A stretch of DNA of 64,000 bases from Flavobacteriales bacterium (GTDB lineage Bacteria; Bacteroidota; Bacteroidia; Flavobacteriales_D; Sanyastnellaceae), in the NCBI GenBank assembly GCA_016722445.1, contig JADKIZ010000001.1, forward strand, positions 1 to 64,000, written 5' to 3'. Shown here in pieces: positions 37,448-46,232 of the stretch (position 1 is its first letter; every line of letters starts with the position of its first letter). A program made the position numbers and the translations under genes. Below the pieces are notes generated by a model, which saw nothing but the letters and a program-made list of their open reading frames with translations, did no database searches and was not told where the DNA came from.

Positions 37448-39685
37448 TCATCTGGAAATTATGTTAAATGTTTGTGATCCCGTTTCTTGACCTGAAAGGA
37501 CTTTGATCGAATAAACACCTGAAGGAATTTCTTCAAGAGATAACAAGCACGCAGAAGCGTTTACTGATTTCGATAATACCATTCTTCCGTTTTGATCCAT
37601 CAGATAAATCCAACTCATATTTTTCTCAGAAGAAATATTCAAATGTGTTGTTGCCGGATTTGGCCAGATCGAGAATGAAATGTCTTTCGTTTCAACAACA
37701 AAATCCGGACAAGCCCATACAACAAGTTGTTCTTCTGCTGAACCACTACATCCAAATTCGTCTACGTATTCATAGTTGAAAGTGACCATTCCAACTCCTT
37801 GTTGAGAAGGATCAAAAATTCCGTCTACAACAAATTCGCCTGAATAAAAACCACCTGCAGGCAAACCTCCACTCAACGAAAATTCAGGAGAATCGACGCA
37901 GATTGAATCAGGCGTTTGTTCGTACGTAACGACTGGAAGATCATGCACGCTGATGTTGAGTTCCGCTTCAGCCAAGCAATTTGTCGCATCCTGAGCAACA
38001 ACACTCACAGTGACATCTGCTTCCGGACAATAGTCAAATTCTGGTTCAACAACTGGCATAGGAGACCATGTATAAGACACATTCGTAAGACTACCAGAGA
38101 CCACAGCAGTGAGCGTTACGCACTCGCCAATACACACGGACTCATCAGTAGTTTCAATGGCAACGATGAGTGGATCGGATTGATCGATGGTTACCTCAAA
38201 TGTCAATTCACTTCCTTCTGCATCTGTAACGATCACTGAATAATCTCCCGCACATAAATCACCAATCGAAACAGTTTCAAAACCATTGCTCCACAAATAG
38301 GAATAAGGTTCTACACCACCAGCTACTGAAATGGATGCACTACCTGAACATTCTCCAAAACATATTGCAGGTGTCCATGAAACCTCACCTGACATTGGAA
38401 TACTCTCGCACCATGTGGATGCAGATGGTATGAATGCACTTGTTGTGAACGAAAGTTCAGCTGGTGTAAAAGAAAAATCGGCAAAATTTGCTCCTACATT
38501 GCTACTAAGATTGATAGAAGTTTTAGTTACAGTAGCTGATGCGCTGTTGCACAGAAGATCTTCGCCTTGTAAGAGGTTACCGATGAGGAAACCATCAACC
38601 CCTGCGCCGTTGGATGCTGGTGCGGCATCAGCACAAAAAACAATTTCCTGCTCAGCATTTGAAATCAATTCAATGCCTGAGTTACCGGCCGCATAGTTGA
38701 GGTTACTCAATTTCATAGCCTCAATCACATCACCAGTCATGTAATCTACTTTAAACAAAACAAGACCCACACCTCCTACGTTGGTAAAGGCAGCAACCAT
38801 GGGTTGCCCATCTGCACCCAAGAGAATGTCGCGCATATACATATTACTATTGTAAGTAAAACTCCATACTAGATTCCCCGTTGAATCAATTTTGATCAAT
38901 ACAGGGGAAGCATTGGTCGCACGTTGAAAACAAATCACAAAACCACCGTCAGGCATTTCAATGGTTCCACCATCGAATGAAACGATATAACTTGTACTGC
39001 CACCAATATATCTGGACCAGGCAATATTGCCAGCGGTATCAGCTTTAGTAACGAGAATAGCCGAATATAGATCGTTCGACTGATTGGCTACCCAACCCGT
39101 GGAGAGAAAACCACCATCAGAAGTTTCGATGATATCAATCGCTTCTCCGTCATCCGATCCACCTGCTTTAGACCAAATCAAATTGAAATCAAGATCAAAA
39201 GCGGCGATGCCATATTTGACGGTTGATAGATTCAACCCCGACACAATGATGCGATCATCACCTGACAAAATTATCGATCTGGGATAAAGAGGTATCGACT
39301 TGGTCAATTCCAATACACCATCACTCGAAAAGCGATGAAGAAAAGCGTGAGACTGATAATCGTAACCTCCAACGATGATATGGCCATCAGAAGTGCACAA
39401 CAATGAATTCACGGCATCATTGATCGGTGAACCGATATTCACTTCATTGCTCCACAGTGTATTGCCGGCGCTGTCTAGCTTCGTAATGAATTGATTTCTA
39501 TCTGCGCCGGGTAGAACATTATTGAAACCACCAACCACGTATCCATTGTCTTCGGTTTGGCAAAAAGCGTAAGTGATTGCTCCTGTTCCGGTCGGATTGA
39601 TCAGTCGTTGAAATTGTACTTGGGCGTAAAAATGTTGAACACAGATAAAAATGAAAATCAGTGAGGCAAGTAACTTATGTTTCAT
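37448..39685 (-). CDS. T9SS cargo protein with SprB-like repeat
   Basis: 745 residues from the ATG at 39685 (an upstream ATG at 39721 lacks a signal in the right place). Signal peptide MKHKLLASLIFIFICVQHFYA, then about 380 residues of short beta motifs with DGGxxxxG (DNGYVVGGFNN, SDGHIIVGGYD, SDGGFLSTGWV, PDGGFVICFQR), which suggest a propeller. A SprB-type repeat follows (SWTPAICFGECSGSASISVAGG and YSYLWSNG), then two Ig/PKD-like domains, and a T9SS type A sorting domain (FSIWPNPATTHLNI through YSIKVLSG). It lies antisense between the two oxidase subunit III genes. Secreted surface protein; adhesion is a guess from SprB-type repeats. Confidence 0.85.
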   Translation of the reverse strand: MKHKLLASLIFIFICVQHFYAQVQFQRLINPTGTGAITYAFCQTEDNGYVVGGFNNVLPGADRNQFITKLDSAGNTLWSNEVNIGSPINDAVNSLLCTSDGHIIVGGYDYQSHAFLHRFSSDGVLELTKSIPLYPRSIILSGDDRIIVSGLNLSTVKYGIAAFDLDFNLIWSKAGGSDDGEAIDIIETSDGGFLSTGWVANQSNDLYSAILVTKADTAGNIAWSRYIGGSTSYIVSFDGGTIEMPDGGFVICFQRATNASPVLIKIDSTGNLVWSFTYNSNMYMRDILLGADGQPMVAAFTNVGGVGLVLFKVDYMTGDVIEAMKLSNLNYAAGNSGIELISNAEQEIVFCADAAPASNGAGVDGFLIGNLLQGEDLLCNSASATVTKTSINLSSNVGANFADFSFTPAELSFTTSAFIPSASTWCESIPMSGEVSWTPAICFGECSGSASISVAGGVEPYSYLWSNGFETVSIGDLCAGDYSVIVTDAEGSELTFEVTIDQSDPLIVAIETTDESVCIGECVTLTAVVSGSLTNVSYTWSPMPVVEPEFDYCPEADVTVSVVAQDATNCLAEAELNISVHDLPVVTYEQTPDSICVDSPEFSLSGGLPAGGFYSGEFVVDGIFDPSQQGVGMVTFNYEYVDEFGCSGSAEEQLVVWACPDFVVETKDISFSIWPNPATTHLNISSEKNMSWIYLMDQNGRMVLSKSVNASACLLSLEEIPSGVYSIKVLSGQETGSQTFNIISR

Positions 39686-39994
39686 GATAAAAATTTGGTT
39701 TTCAAAGCTCCACAACTTCATTCACTCCAGCAAAACCGTCAAATCAATTTTCTGCACCGGGCAACAAAACAGAAACCGACAAGAAAAATGTAGTTCGCTA
39801 ACGACCAGTTTCCAGCAGAATTCTCCCAATCATCCACCCGCCATCGCCGGGAAATGCGACCGTCACCCCTAATTTAGAATCACTCCAAACAACGACCCAT
39901 CCTCATGGTTTGCAGAAGGCGGCGGGCTTACTGACAATAACCTCTGAACAACCCTTCAATTTTTTTAACAGGACGGCTTTATTGTGAGGATTTC
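39686..39994. other. Divergent intergenic region, no gene seen
   Basis: This 309-base stretch separates the leftward T9SS gene from the rightward oxidase cluster and must carry both promoters. A TAATTTAG octamer near 39870 is one mismatch from the -7 consensus TANNTTTG in the rightward sense. No coding signal, hairpin or repeat was found. Confidence 0.3.
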
Positions 39995-41101
39995 ATGACT
40001 AAACTTGCCGCCAAATTTCAACTACTTATGTCAGGACACGCAGAAGCAGTCAGCAAGGACAAACTCTGGGGCGGCGGAATGTCACCCTTCAGCATAAGCT
40101 ATGGTAAAATGATGATGTGGTATTTCCTGGTGTCAGATGCTCTGACATTCGGAGGACTGCTCACCGCATACGGTGTCATTCGCCACGCTTCTTCTGAACC
40201 ATGGCCCGTGGGCGAACAGGTATTCGAATCATTGCCTGGACTTCCCGGAAGTTTTCCGTTGATCTATGTTGCATTGATGACCTTTATCCTGATTATTTCA
40301 TCTGTAACCATGGTGTTGGCTGTAGAAGCCGGACATAGGATGGACAAAAAGGGAGTGATCAAGTGGATGGGATACACCGTTCTTGGTGGAATTTTCTTCT
40401 TGAGTTCACAAGCTTGGGAATGGTCACACTTTATCCACGGTAGTGGAGGTGGTTTCCAGATTTCAACTCCGATGAGTGTAACTGGACAAGACGAATCCGG
40501 AGCAAGTATCACAATGGATCTGAACGGAGGTTCATGGGTTCATATGACATCAGAAGTGGGTCATGCCTACGAACATGCATTGGAACATGGCGATCACATT
40601 GAAGTAAAAGGCGGAAATCTGATCATCACTCCTGCACATCACGATGCACATGGTGAAGATGCACATGGAGCACATGCAGAGCATGGCCATGACGCGCACG
40701 CCGAAGCAGGTCCAACCTCTATTCCATTGGAAATCGTATTGAACAAATTCGTACTCGAACACAAAGACGGTAAAGACTATCGCAAGATTAAAGTTACCGG
40801 CGCAGAAGCCGAAAAAGTGATGAATGCAATGTCATCACACACATTGGTATTCGGTGCCAATCTGAAGAAAAACGAGTACGCAGTTCAACAGCAATACGCA
40901 AACTTCTTCTTTTTCATCACAGGTTTCCACGGATTCCACGTGATGCAGGGTGTAGTCATCAATATTGTGATCTTCCTGATGGCACTCAGAGGTGTTTTCG
41001 AAAAACGCGGTCACTACGAAATGGTTGAAAAGGTTGGTCTCTTCTGGCACTTCGTAGATTTGGTATGGGTATTCGTATTTACCTTCTTCTACCTCGTATA
41101 A
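39995..41101 (+). CDS. Cytochrome c oxidase subunit III (second copy) with histidine-rich insert
   Basis: 368 residues from the ATG at 39995; a second ATG at 40028 (MSGHAEAV) is equally likely. Helices match subunit III: YGKMMMWYFLVSDALTFGGLLTAYG, SWEWSHFIHG-type turn (QAWEWSHFIHG), FFFFITGFHGFHVMQGVVINI and EKVGLFWHFVDLVWVFVFTFFYLV. Between helices 3 and 4 lies an insert of about 130 residues carrying a dense run of His in Ala/Asp/Glu context (AHHDAHGEDAHGAHAEHGHD, near residues 223-242). An insert at this place is known in Bacteroidota subunit III; such histidine density is notable and could bind copper or zinc. Confidence 0.88.
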   Translation: MTKLAAKFQLLMSGHAEAVSKDKLWGGGMSPFSISYGKMMMWYFLVSDALTFGGLLTAYGVIRHASSEPWPVGEQVFESLPGLPGSFPLIYVALMTFILIISSVTMVLAVEAGHRMDKKGVIKWMGYTVLGGIFFLSSQAWEWSHFIHGSGGGFQISTPMSVTGQDESGASITMDLNGGSWVHMTSEVGHAYEHALEHGDHIEVKGGNLIITPAHHDAHGEDAHGAHAEHGHDAHAEAGPTSIPLEIVLNKFVLEHKDGKDYRKIKVTGAEAEKVMNAMSSHTLVFGANLKKNEYAVQQQYANFFFFITGFHGFHVMQGVVINIVIFLMALRGVFEKRGHYEMVEKVGLFWHFVDLVWVFVFTFFYLV

Positions 41102-41143
41102 ACTGAACAAGATCCACTCATCTCAACAATAAAACAAGAGAAC

Positions 41144-41521
41144 ATGGAAAGAGACGACCTGATAGTAAATGACAGCTATTCGATCAATGCCCGTCACAGC
41201 GAAGAGGACGGTAAAAAGATCCGTAAAAAGCTCTATTTTGTAACTGTGCTCCTCACAGTTATCACCATCATTGAAATCTTCATGGGTGTGGCTTTTAAAA
41301 GAAATGCCACATTTACTTGGGAAGCTATAAAGCTCACCTTTGTGATTCTAACTTTGGTAAAAGCTGCATATATCGTTTTGGTTTTTATGCACCTCGGTGA
41401 TGAACGCAAGAACTTGAAATATGTGGTACTGCTACCATATGCATTGTTTATTCTTTACTTATTATTTATAGCGTTGTACGAGGGGCTTTCAGCACAAACC
41501 CTACACAACATGTTTGGTTGA
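41144..41521 (+). CDS. Cytochrome c oxidase subunit IV (prokaryotic, caa3/CtaF type)
   Basis: 125 residues with three helices: LYFVTVLLTVITIIEIFMGVA, AIKLTFVILTLVKAAYIVLVFMHLGDE and YVVLLPYALFILYLLFIALYEG. The KAAYIVLVFMHLGDE motif after a short amphipathic N-terminus is characteristic of prokaryotic subunit IV. It stabilises the oxidase complex and has no cofactor. It follows subunit III by 42 bases and overlaps the open frame upstream of the SCO-like gene. Confidence 0.88.
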   Translation: MERDDLIVNDSYSINARHSEEDGKKIRKKLYFVTVLLTVITIIEIFMGVAFKRNATFTWEAIKLTFVILTLVKAAYIVLVFMHLGDERKNLKYVVLLPYALFILYLLFIALYEGLSAQTLHNMFG

Positions 41522-41531
41522 TACAATAGAA

Positions 41532-42227
41532 ATGTCTTCTAATAAAAAATGGAAAAAGTATATCGGCCTCGGCGGTATACTTTTTTTATTTCCACTCCTT
41601 TGGATCTTGTTTTTTGGCATCTTCAGCAAACACAATTTCCAGACGCTTAAATATTTCGGACCTGAAGCTCAGGGCGCATTAGAACACAGCGATTATCACA
41701 TTCCCCCATTCGCGTTTTCCGATGAAAACGGTCATATGATCACGGCTGATTCTCTCAAAGGTGAAGTGTGGCTTGCCGCATTTTACAATTTAAGAAATGA
41801 ACACATTTCAAAGATCACCGAGAGACTCCTCAATGTCAATTTTAAATACCGAGATGAACCTGATATCCGCATAGTGGTTTTTTCTACAAATTGTGACCAG
41901 GACTCGCAGGAGCTTCGCAAGGAATATGTCGATCAGAACACACGGTACAATGGTTTTCCCGGCAAATGGATGTACCTTGCTGGAGACCAGGAAGCCATGC
42001 AGGGATTTATTCGCAATGGTTTTTTGATAGATGATCTCCGACACGATGCGATTTTCAGATTGGTAGATGCGGAATGACACATTCGTGGAGTGTATGGAAA
42101 CACAGAATATCATTTTCTTGGAGGAAATGGAGAAGATGGGATGCCTGGCATTATCCAGGACATTGCATTGTTGAAGAAAGAAATCGACCTAAAAGAACAT
42201 CATGATCAGAAAGCGGAGCATCGCTAA
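41532..42227 (+). CDS. SCO-like thioredoxin-fold protein without copper cysteines, in-frame TGA
   Basis: N-terminal membrane anchor (YIGLGGILFLFPLLWILFFGIF) and a SCO/thioredoxin-type domain: PPFAFSDENGHMITADSLKGEVWLAAFYNLRNE aligns with the SCO strand that normally ends in CxxxC, but here reads LRNEHIS, so the copper-binding pair is missing. The frame stops at TGA (42075-42077) after RLVDAE, yet continues in the same frame as HIRGVYGNTEYHFLGGNGEDGMPGII to a TAA at 42227 that overlaps the next gene. GGA at that place would give the standard DAEGHIRGVY, so one substitution (real or an error) explains the stop. Probably a structural or regulatory SCO paralogue. Confidence 0.75.
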
Positions 42228-42885
42228 CATTTGTTTTGTCAGTCTTACGCTATTCAGCTCGTGCGATCATCAGCAAAACGACCTATCGCATGATGCAGAC
42301 GCTACATCGCTGCCCTATTTCGGGGAAGCGGATATTGAACTTCATCGTTTAGAAGATGGATCAGCACATGCCGACACCATCCAATACAGCATTCCCAAAT
42401 TCAGCTTTACCAATCAGGATGGGAAAATTGTTTCTCATCATGATTATGCCAACAAAATTTTCGTGGCAGAATTTTTCTTCACTGAATGCAAGACCATTTG
42501 TCCAATCATGAGCACTCAAATGTCGAGGTTGCAGGAATTGGTCGAACAAGAAAAACTGAGTCAGGAAGTAGCCTTTATTTCTTACAGCGTAAAACCGGAA
42601 AATGATACACCGGAAGTCCTGAAAGCATATGGCGATAAAATCGGCGCAGACTATCAAAATTGGAATTTTGTGACCGGAAAACCAGAAGACATTTATGATC
42701 TGGCGGAAGGTGGATTTATGTTGTCTGCATTTCCTTCCGACACCGCTGAAGGTGGCATATTTCACACCGACAAACTGACGCTGATCGACCGAGGAATGCA
42801 CATCAGAGGCTATTACGACGGAACATCTACCAAAAGCGTAGACAAACTATTTTCCGATCTGAAGAAGCTCACCAACGAAAAATAA
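42202..42885 (+). CDS. SCO1/SenC-family copper chaperone, lipoprotein
   Basis: Copper insertion or thiol reductase for the CuA site of cytochrome oxidase. The 227-residue product has a lipoprotein signal (FVSLTLFSSC, Cys21), then the SCO domain with the copper ligands Cys96 and Cys100 (TECKTICP) and His188 (GGIFHTDKLTLID). Other conserved parts are YSVKPENDTPEVLKAYG and GYYDGTS. All ligands present, unlike the preceding paralogue, with whose extended frame it overlaps by 26 bases. Confidence 0.92.
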   Translation: MIRKRSIANICFVSLTLFSSCDHQQNDLSHDADATSLPYFGEADIELHRLEDGSAHADTIQYSIPKFSFTNQDGKIVSHHDYANKIFVAEFFFTECKTICPIMSTQMSRLQELVEQEKLSQEVAFISYSVKPENDTPEVLKAYGDKIGADYQNWNFVTGKPEDIYDLAEGGFMLSAFPSDTAEGGIFHTDKLTLIDRGMHIRGYYDGTSTKSVDKLFSDLKKLTNEK

Positions 42886-42888
42886 ATC

Positions 42889-43429
42889 ATGCTCAAACAA
42901 GTCATCCAAAAAAACGACGCGAAAGCCCGTCTGATCATTGGTATCGTATCTGTCGTAGTATTTGTAGCGGTTGTTGCCCTGAAATACATCGCCATACCAG
43001 TAGATCCCTCATTTGACGTACACGTTTTCGCTACAATCAATGCTTATCTCAACGGCTCAGTGGCTGTGCTTCTGGTTATTGCTTTGTTGGCGGTGAAAAT
43101 GAAAAATTATTCTCTGCACAAGCGTACCATGTTTGCTGCAATCATACTATCCGTCATTTTTCTGCTTTCCTATATCGCCCACCATGCATTAGCCGGAGAT
43201 ACTTCATATCCGAAAGATGCACCCTATCGAGCGTTTTATCTGATCATATTGCTCTCCCATATTATGCTGGCCGGTATTATTCTGCCTTTTATCCTGTTCA
43301 CTGCTTACCGCGCGCTGACAGCTGAATTCCCTGCCCACAAAAAACTCGCAAGAATTACATGGCCGATTTGGTTTTATAGCGTGCACAGGTGTTATCGTAT
43401 ATCTGATGATCCATCCCTACTACACCTGA
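42889..43429 (+). CDS. DUF420 membrane protein of the oxidase cluster, frameshifted at its end
   Basis: Four-to-five-helix membrane protein of the DUF420 family, found with cytochrome oxidase and SCO genes, probably an assembly factor. Residues 1-163 are read in the first frame: LIIGIVSVVVFVAVVALKYI, FATINAYLNGSVAVLLVIALLAV, HKRTMFAAIILSVIFLLSYIAHHAL, LSHIMLAGIILPFILFTAYRALT and HKKLARITWPIWF. Then one T too many in the TTTT run near 43372 shifts the frame; without it the end reads ACTGVIVYLMIHPYYT and stops at 43429. Conserved histidines (NAYLN/H, HK, AHH, SH, AHKK) are present. Confidence 0.82.
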
Positions 43430-43526
43430 TCAATGTTATTTGATTATGAACAATTTGCCATAATCATGGCGAATATGTTTTTTGAAGCTTTCGACCATTC
43501 CACAGGATGGTTTTTATATTTGTGGT

Positions 43527-43784
43527 ATGAAAAAGGCGATATTTTGGATTCTAGCCATTGGTTTGTTGCTCATCTGCGCCACAGATACGACTGCCCAGTG
43601 TGCCATGTGCAAAGCAACAGCTGAAAGTGCTACAGAAAACGTGGACAAAGGAATTGGTGAGGGTTTGAACAGCGGAATCGTCTACCTGATGGTACTTCCA
43701 TATTTGTTACTTGCAACGATCCTCATTGTTTTTTTCAGAAAACGTCTGATTGCTCTTTTCAAACCAGTGCAGGTTGAAGCCTAA
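43527..43784 (+). CDS. Small CxxC membrane protein of the oxidase cluster
   Basis: 85 residues from the ATG at 43527 (the frame is open to 43482 but the shorter form starts with a clean signal: MKKAIFWILAIGLLLICATDTTA). After cleavage the mature N-terminus is QCAMCKATAES with a CxxC pair facing the periplasm, then a glycine-rich stretch and one membrane helix (GIVYLMVLPYLLLATILIVFF) with a basic cytoplasmic end. Small proteins of this layout occur beside Bacteroidota cytochrome oxidase/SCO genes; a thiol or copper role is likely but unproven. Confidence 0.65.
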   Translation: MKKAIFWILAIGLLLICATDTTAQCAMCKATAESATENVDKGIGEGLNSGIVYLMVLPYLLLATILIVFFRKRLIALFKPVQVEA

Positions 43785-43843
43785 GAGTTTTTGGACTGGT
43801 TTTTGAAAATTGCCTGACAGAATTAACCACACTATTGGCCCTC

Positions 43844-44579
43844 ATGAAAATATTCAGATATTTCACATTATTGCTCCTTACTGTTTGCACCTTTCAGGTG
43901 GGATCGTTTGCGCAGTTTACTGTTGAGGAAAAAATAGACTCAACCAATGCGAATGATGTTCAGGAGCAGAAGATGGAGCTTCTTGTACTCGACTTCAAAT
44001 CAAAGAAACCGATCGAAGCCGATGTGATGATCAAAGGACTTAACCCAAGAAAAACTGTTGTTTACAAAGACGTATCAGACTCCACACTTATCCTCAAAAA
44101 GTATCGCATTTATACTGTATCGGTGATCAAAAAAGGCTATATGTATTTCGCTCATCGCTTTTGGCCGGATGAAGCAGAAACACACGTTGAGCGCATCGAA
44201 TTGAAACCTCTTGGTTTAGGCATCAAAAGCAGTATTGAGGACATCACATTTTGGGAGATGAAACTCAGATTTACACAAATCTGCACCTGCCCTCGAAGAA
44301 TTGATCGACTTCCTGAATCAAAATCCGACCATCAGCATTTGTGTGATCGGTCATGTCAATGGACCAGTGAATGAAGATCAGAAAAGCGATTCATTCTATC
44401 GCAAAGCATCCGAAAAACGTTCACAGGCCGTGGTAGATTATCTCATTCAACACGGTATTGCTAAAGAACGCCTGACTTCTCGTGGTATGGGCAACAAACA
44501 AATGATCTATCCGGATCCACAAACCGAATGGCAAGTAAGTGCCAATCGCCGTATTGAGATTGAAATTACTGGATTGTAA
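43844..44579 (+). CDS. OmpA-family peptidoglycan-binding protein, frameshifted
   Basis: Signal peptide (MKIFRYFTLLLLTVCTFQVGSFAQ), a carboxypeptidase-regulatory-like or CNA-B-like beta domain (MELLVLDFKSKKPIEADVMIKG, VVYKDVSDSTLILKKYRIYTV) and a C-terminal OmpA domain (LEELIDFLNQNPTISICVIGHVNG, KASEKRSQAVVDYLIQHGIAKERLTSRGMG, NRRIEIEI). The frame breaks twice between 44250 and 44290: one extra G (TGGGG) and one extra A (CAAAAT) give FWGDETQIYTKSAPALEELIDF, so two homopolymer undercalls are probable. The OmpA domain keeps the peptidoglycan-contacting Arg in NRRIEIE. Confidence 0.82.
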
Positions 44580-44734
44580 TTCTTTTGATGTACCATTCAT
44601 GATGTTTGCCCTAAGTCCCGCATAACCGCGGTTGATCGTTTGCATTTTCCATTCGTAACATCTCACAGCCACTAAACATAATCGCTCTGAGTAGTTGATG
44701 TTTACTACTAAGTTTGTGACACCTATTTACCGCT

Positions 44735-46165
44735 ATGAGAATTGCGATTATTCTATTATCCGTGCTCGTTTCAAGCCAGGGTTTTTCACAAGCCTGGTCG
44801 TTGGATAGTTGTGTGAGCTACGCTTTGCACAACAATCTATCGGTTGTTCAAAGCAAACAAAACATCAAACTTGCTGAAATCAATGAAAATGTTGCACTCG
44901 GTGGCATGCTGCCATCACTGAATGCACAAGGTTCACATGGTTACAACTGGGGACAAAGAATCGACCCATTCACCAATCAGTTTGCTTCAGAGCGAATTCA
45001 GAGCAACAACTTTGGTTTGGCCACCAGTGTGAATCTCTTCAACGGTTTCGCTCAAGTGAATACCCTCAAACAATCTGGATTAAACACCGAAGTAAGCAAA
45101 TGGAATTTTGAAAAAATGCGCAATGATATCGCGTTGAATGTGGCTACTGGCTATTTGAATGTATTGATCAACCGCGAATTTGAAGAGATAGCCAAACGCA
45201 CTTTAGAATCGACAGACCGTCAAGTGAACCGCATGCAAAAATTGGTTGATGCTGGCCAGATGTCCGTTGGTAACCTCAATGAACTTCTCGCACAACAGGC
45301 CAGCAACAATGCAAGCTTGGTGAGTGCACACAACAGCAGCGAACTCGCCAAATTATCCCTGATGCAATTGCTACAGTTGAGCACAGATCAGATGAAAACA
45401 TTCTCCATTGAAATTCCGCAGATCGAAGACATAGGCGGTATGGATATGATATCCAATCCTGATATTTTGGTTCAGGCTGCACTCAATAATTTTCCGGAAA
45501 TCAAAAGCGCTACAGTAAATGTTGCCAGTGCCGACTTGGGTAAAAAAATAGCCTCAGCCAATTATTATCCCAGTTTAAATGCGAGTTTCAGTTATGGTAC
45601 TGGTTATTCCGGTGCTGCAAAAGTTGTAACCGGTAATCCAGATACACTGAGTTATCCGATCGGAACTGTGGTTGGTACTGGTGATTATGTGCTTTCAATT
45701 CCACAGTTGATGTACAACACGGATGATTACAAAACCAAAGGATTCAATGATCAGCTCAAAGACAACATCAACAAGTCACTTTTTTTCACATTGAATATTC
45801 CGTTGTTCAATGGTTTCAATGCCCGCAGCAGTGTGAAACGTTCTGAAGTGAATCATGAAATTGCTCAAATTCAACTCGAGCAAGCAAAACAAACCATTAC
45901 ACAAAATGTGTACACAGCACATGCCGATGCCAATGCGGCATTGGCAAATTACTATGCGAACAAATCCAGTGTGACCAGTAGCGAAAAAGCATTGGAATGG
46001 GCCGAATTGAGGTACGAACAAGGCCTGAGTAATATTGTTGAATATTCCGATGCACGCACGAGATTAGAAAATGCGCGTGCCAATATGACCCGCAGCAAAT
46101 ACGAATTCATCTTTAAACTGAAACTCCTGGAGTTTTACCAGGGCAAACCAATCAGCCTGAAATAA
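44735..46165 (+). CDS. TolC-family outer-membrane efflux protein
   Basis: 476 residues: signal peptide (MRIAIILLSVLVSSQGFSQA), then the duplicated helix-strand pattern of TolC, with SLDSCVSYALHNNLSVVQSKQNIKLAEIN at the start of each half's coiled coil, NFGLATSVNLFNGFAQVNTLKQSGLN as a barrel strand, and in the second half FTLNIPLFNGFNARSSVKRSEVNHEIA and ALEWAELRYEQGLSNIVEYSDARTRLENA. It forms the outer-membrane duct of a tripartite exporter with the adaptor encoded just downstream. No inner-membrane pump gene follows in the window. Confidence 0.92.
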   Translation: MRIAIILLSVLVSSQGFSQAWSLDSCVSYALHNNLSVVQSKQNIKLAEINENVALGGMLPSLNAQGSHGYNWGQRIDPFTNQFASERIQSNNFGLATSVNLFNGFAQVNTLKQSGLNTEVSKWNFEKMRNDIALNVATGYLNVLINREFEEIAKRTLESTDRQVNRMQKLVDAGQMSVGNLNELLAQQASNNASLVSAHNSSELAKLSLMQLLQLSTDQMKTFSIEIPQIEDIGGMDMISNPDILVQAALNNFPEIKSATVNVASADLGKKIASANYYPSLNASFSYGTGYSGAAKVVTGNPDTLSYPIGTVVGTGDYVLSIPQLMYNTDDYKTKGFNDQLKDNINKSLFFTLNIPLFNGFNARSSVKRSEVNHEIAQIQLEQAKQTITQNVYTAHADANAALANYYANKSSVTSSEKALEWAELRYEQGLSNIVEYSDARTRLENARANMTRSKYEFIFKLKLLEFYQGKPISLK

Positions 46166-46232
46166 TCGCGAGCAGAAATAAAAAAGACTACTTTGGATTG
46201 GAGGAACGCTTGTACTCATCATCGTACTGGCT

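Noticed and set aside
42075..42077. TGA recoded as glycine or selenocysteine
   Set aside because: TGA serves as a normal stop in many genes here (for example nuoF, nuoD, nuoM), and no SECIS-like hairpin was seen after it. A substitution is simpler.
43433..43624. 63-residue open frame between DUF420 and the CxxC protein
   Set aside because: Overlaps the start of the CxxC protein in another frame and lacks any signal or hydrophobic pattern.
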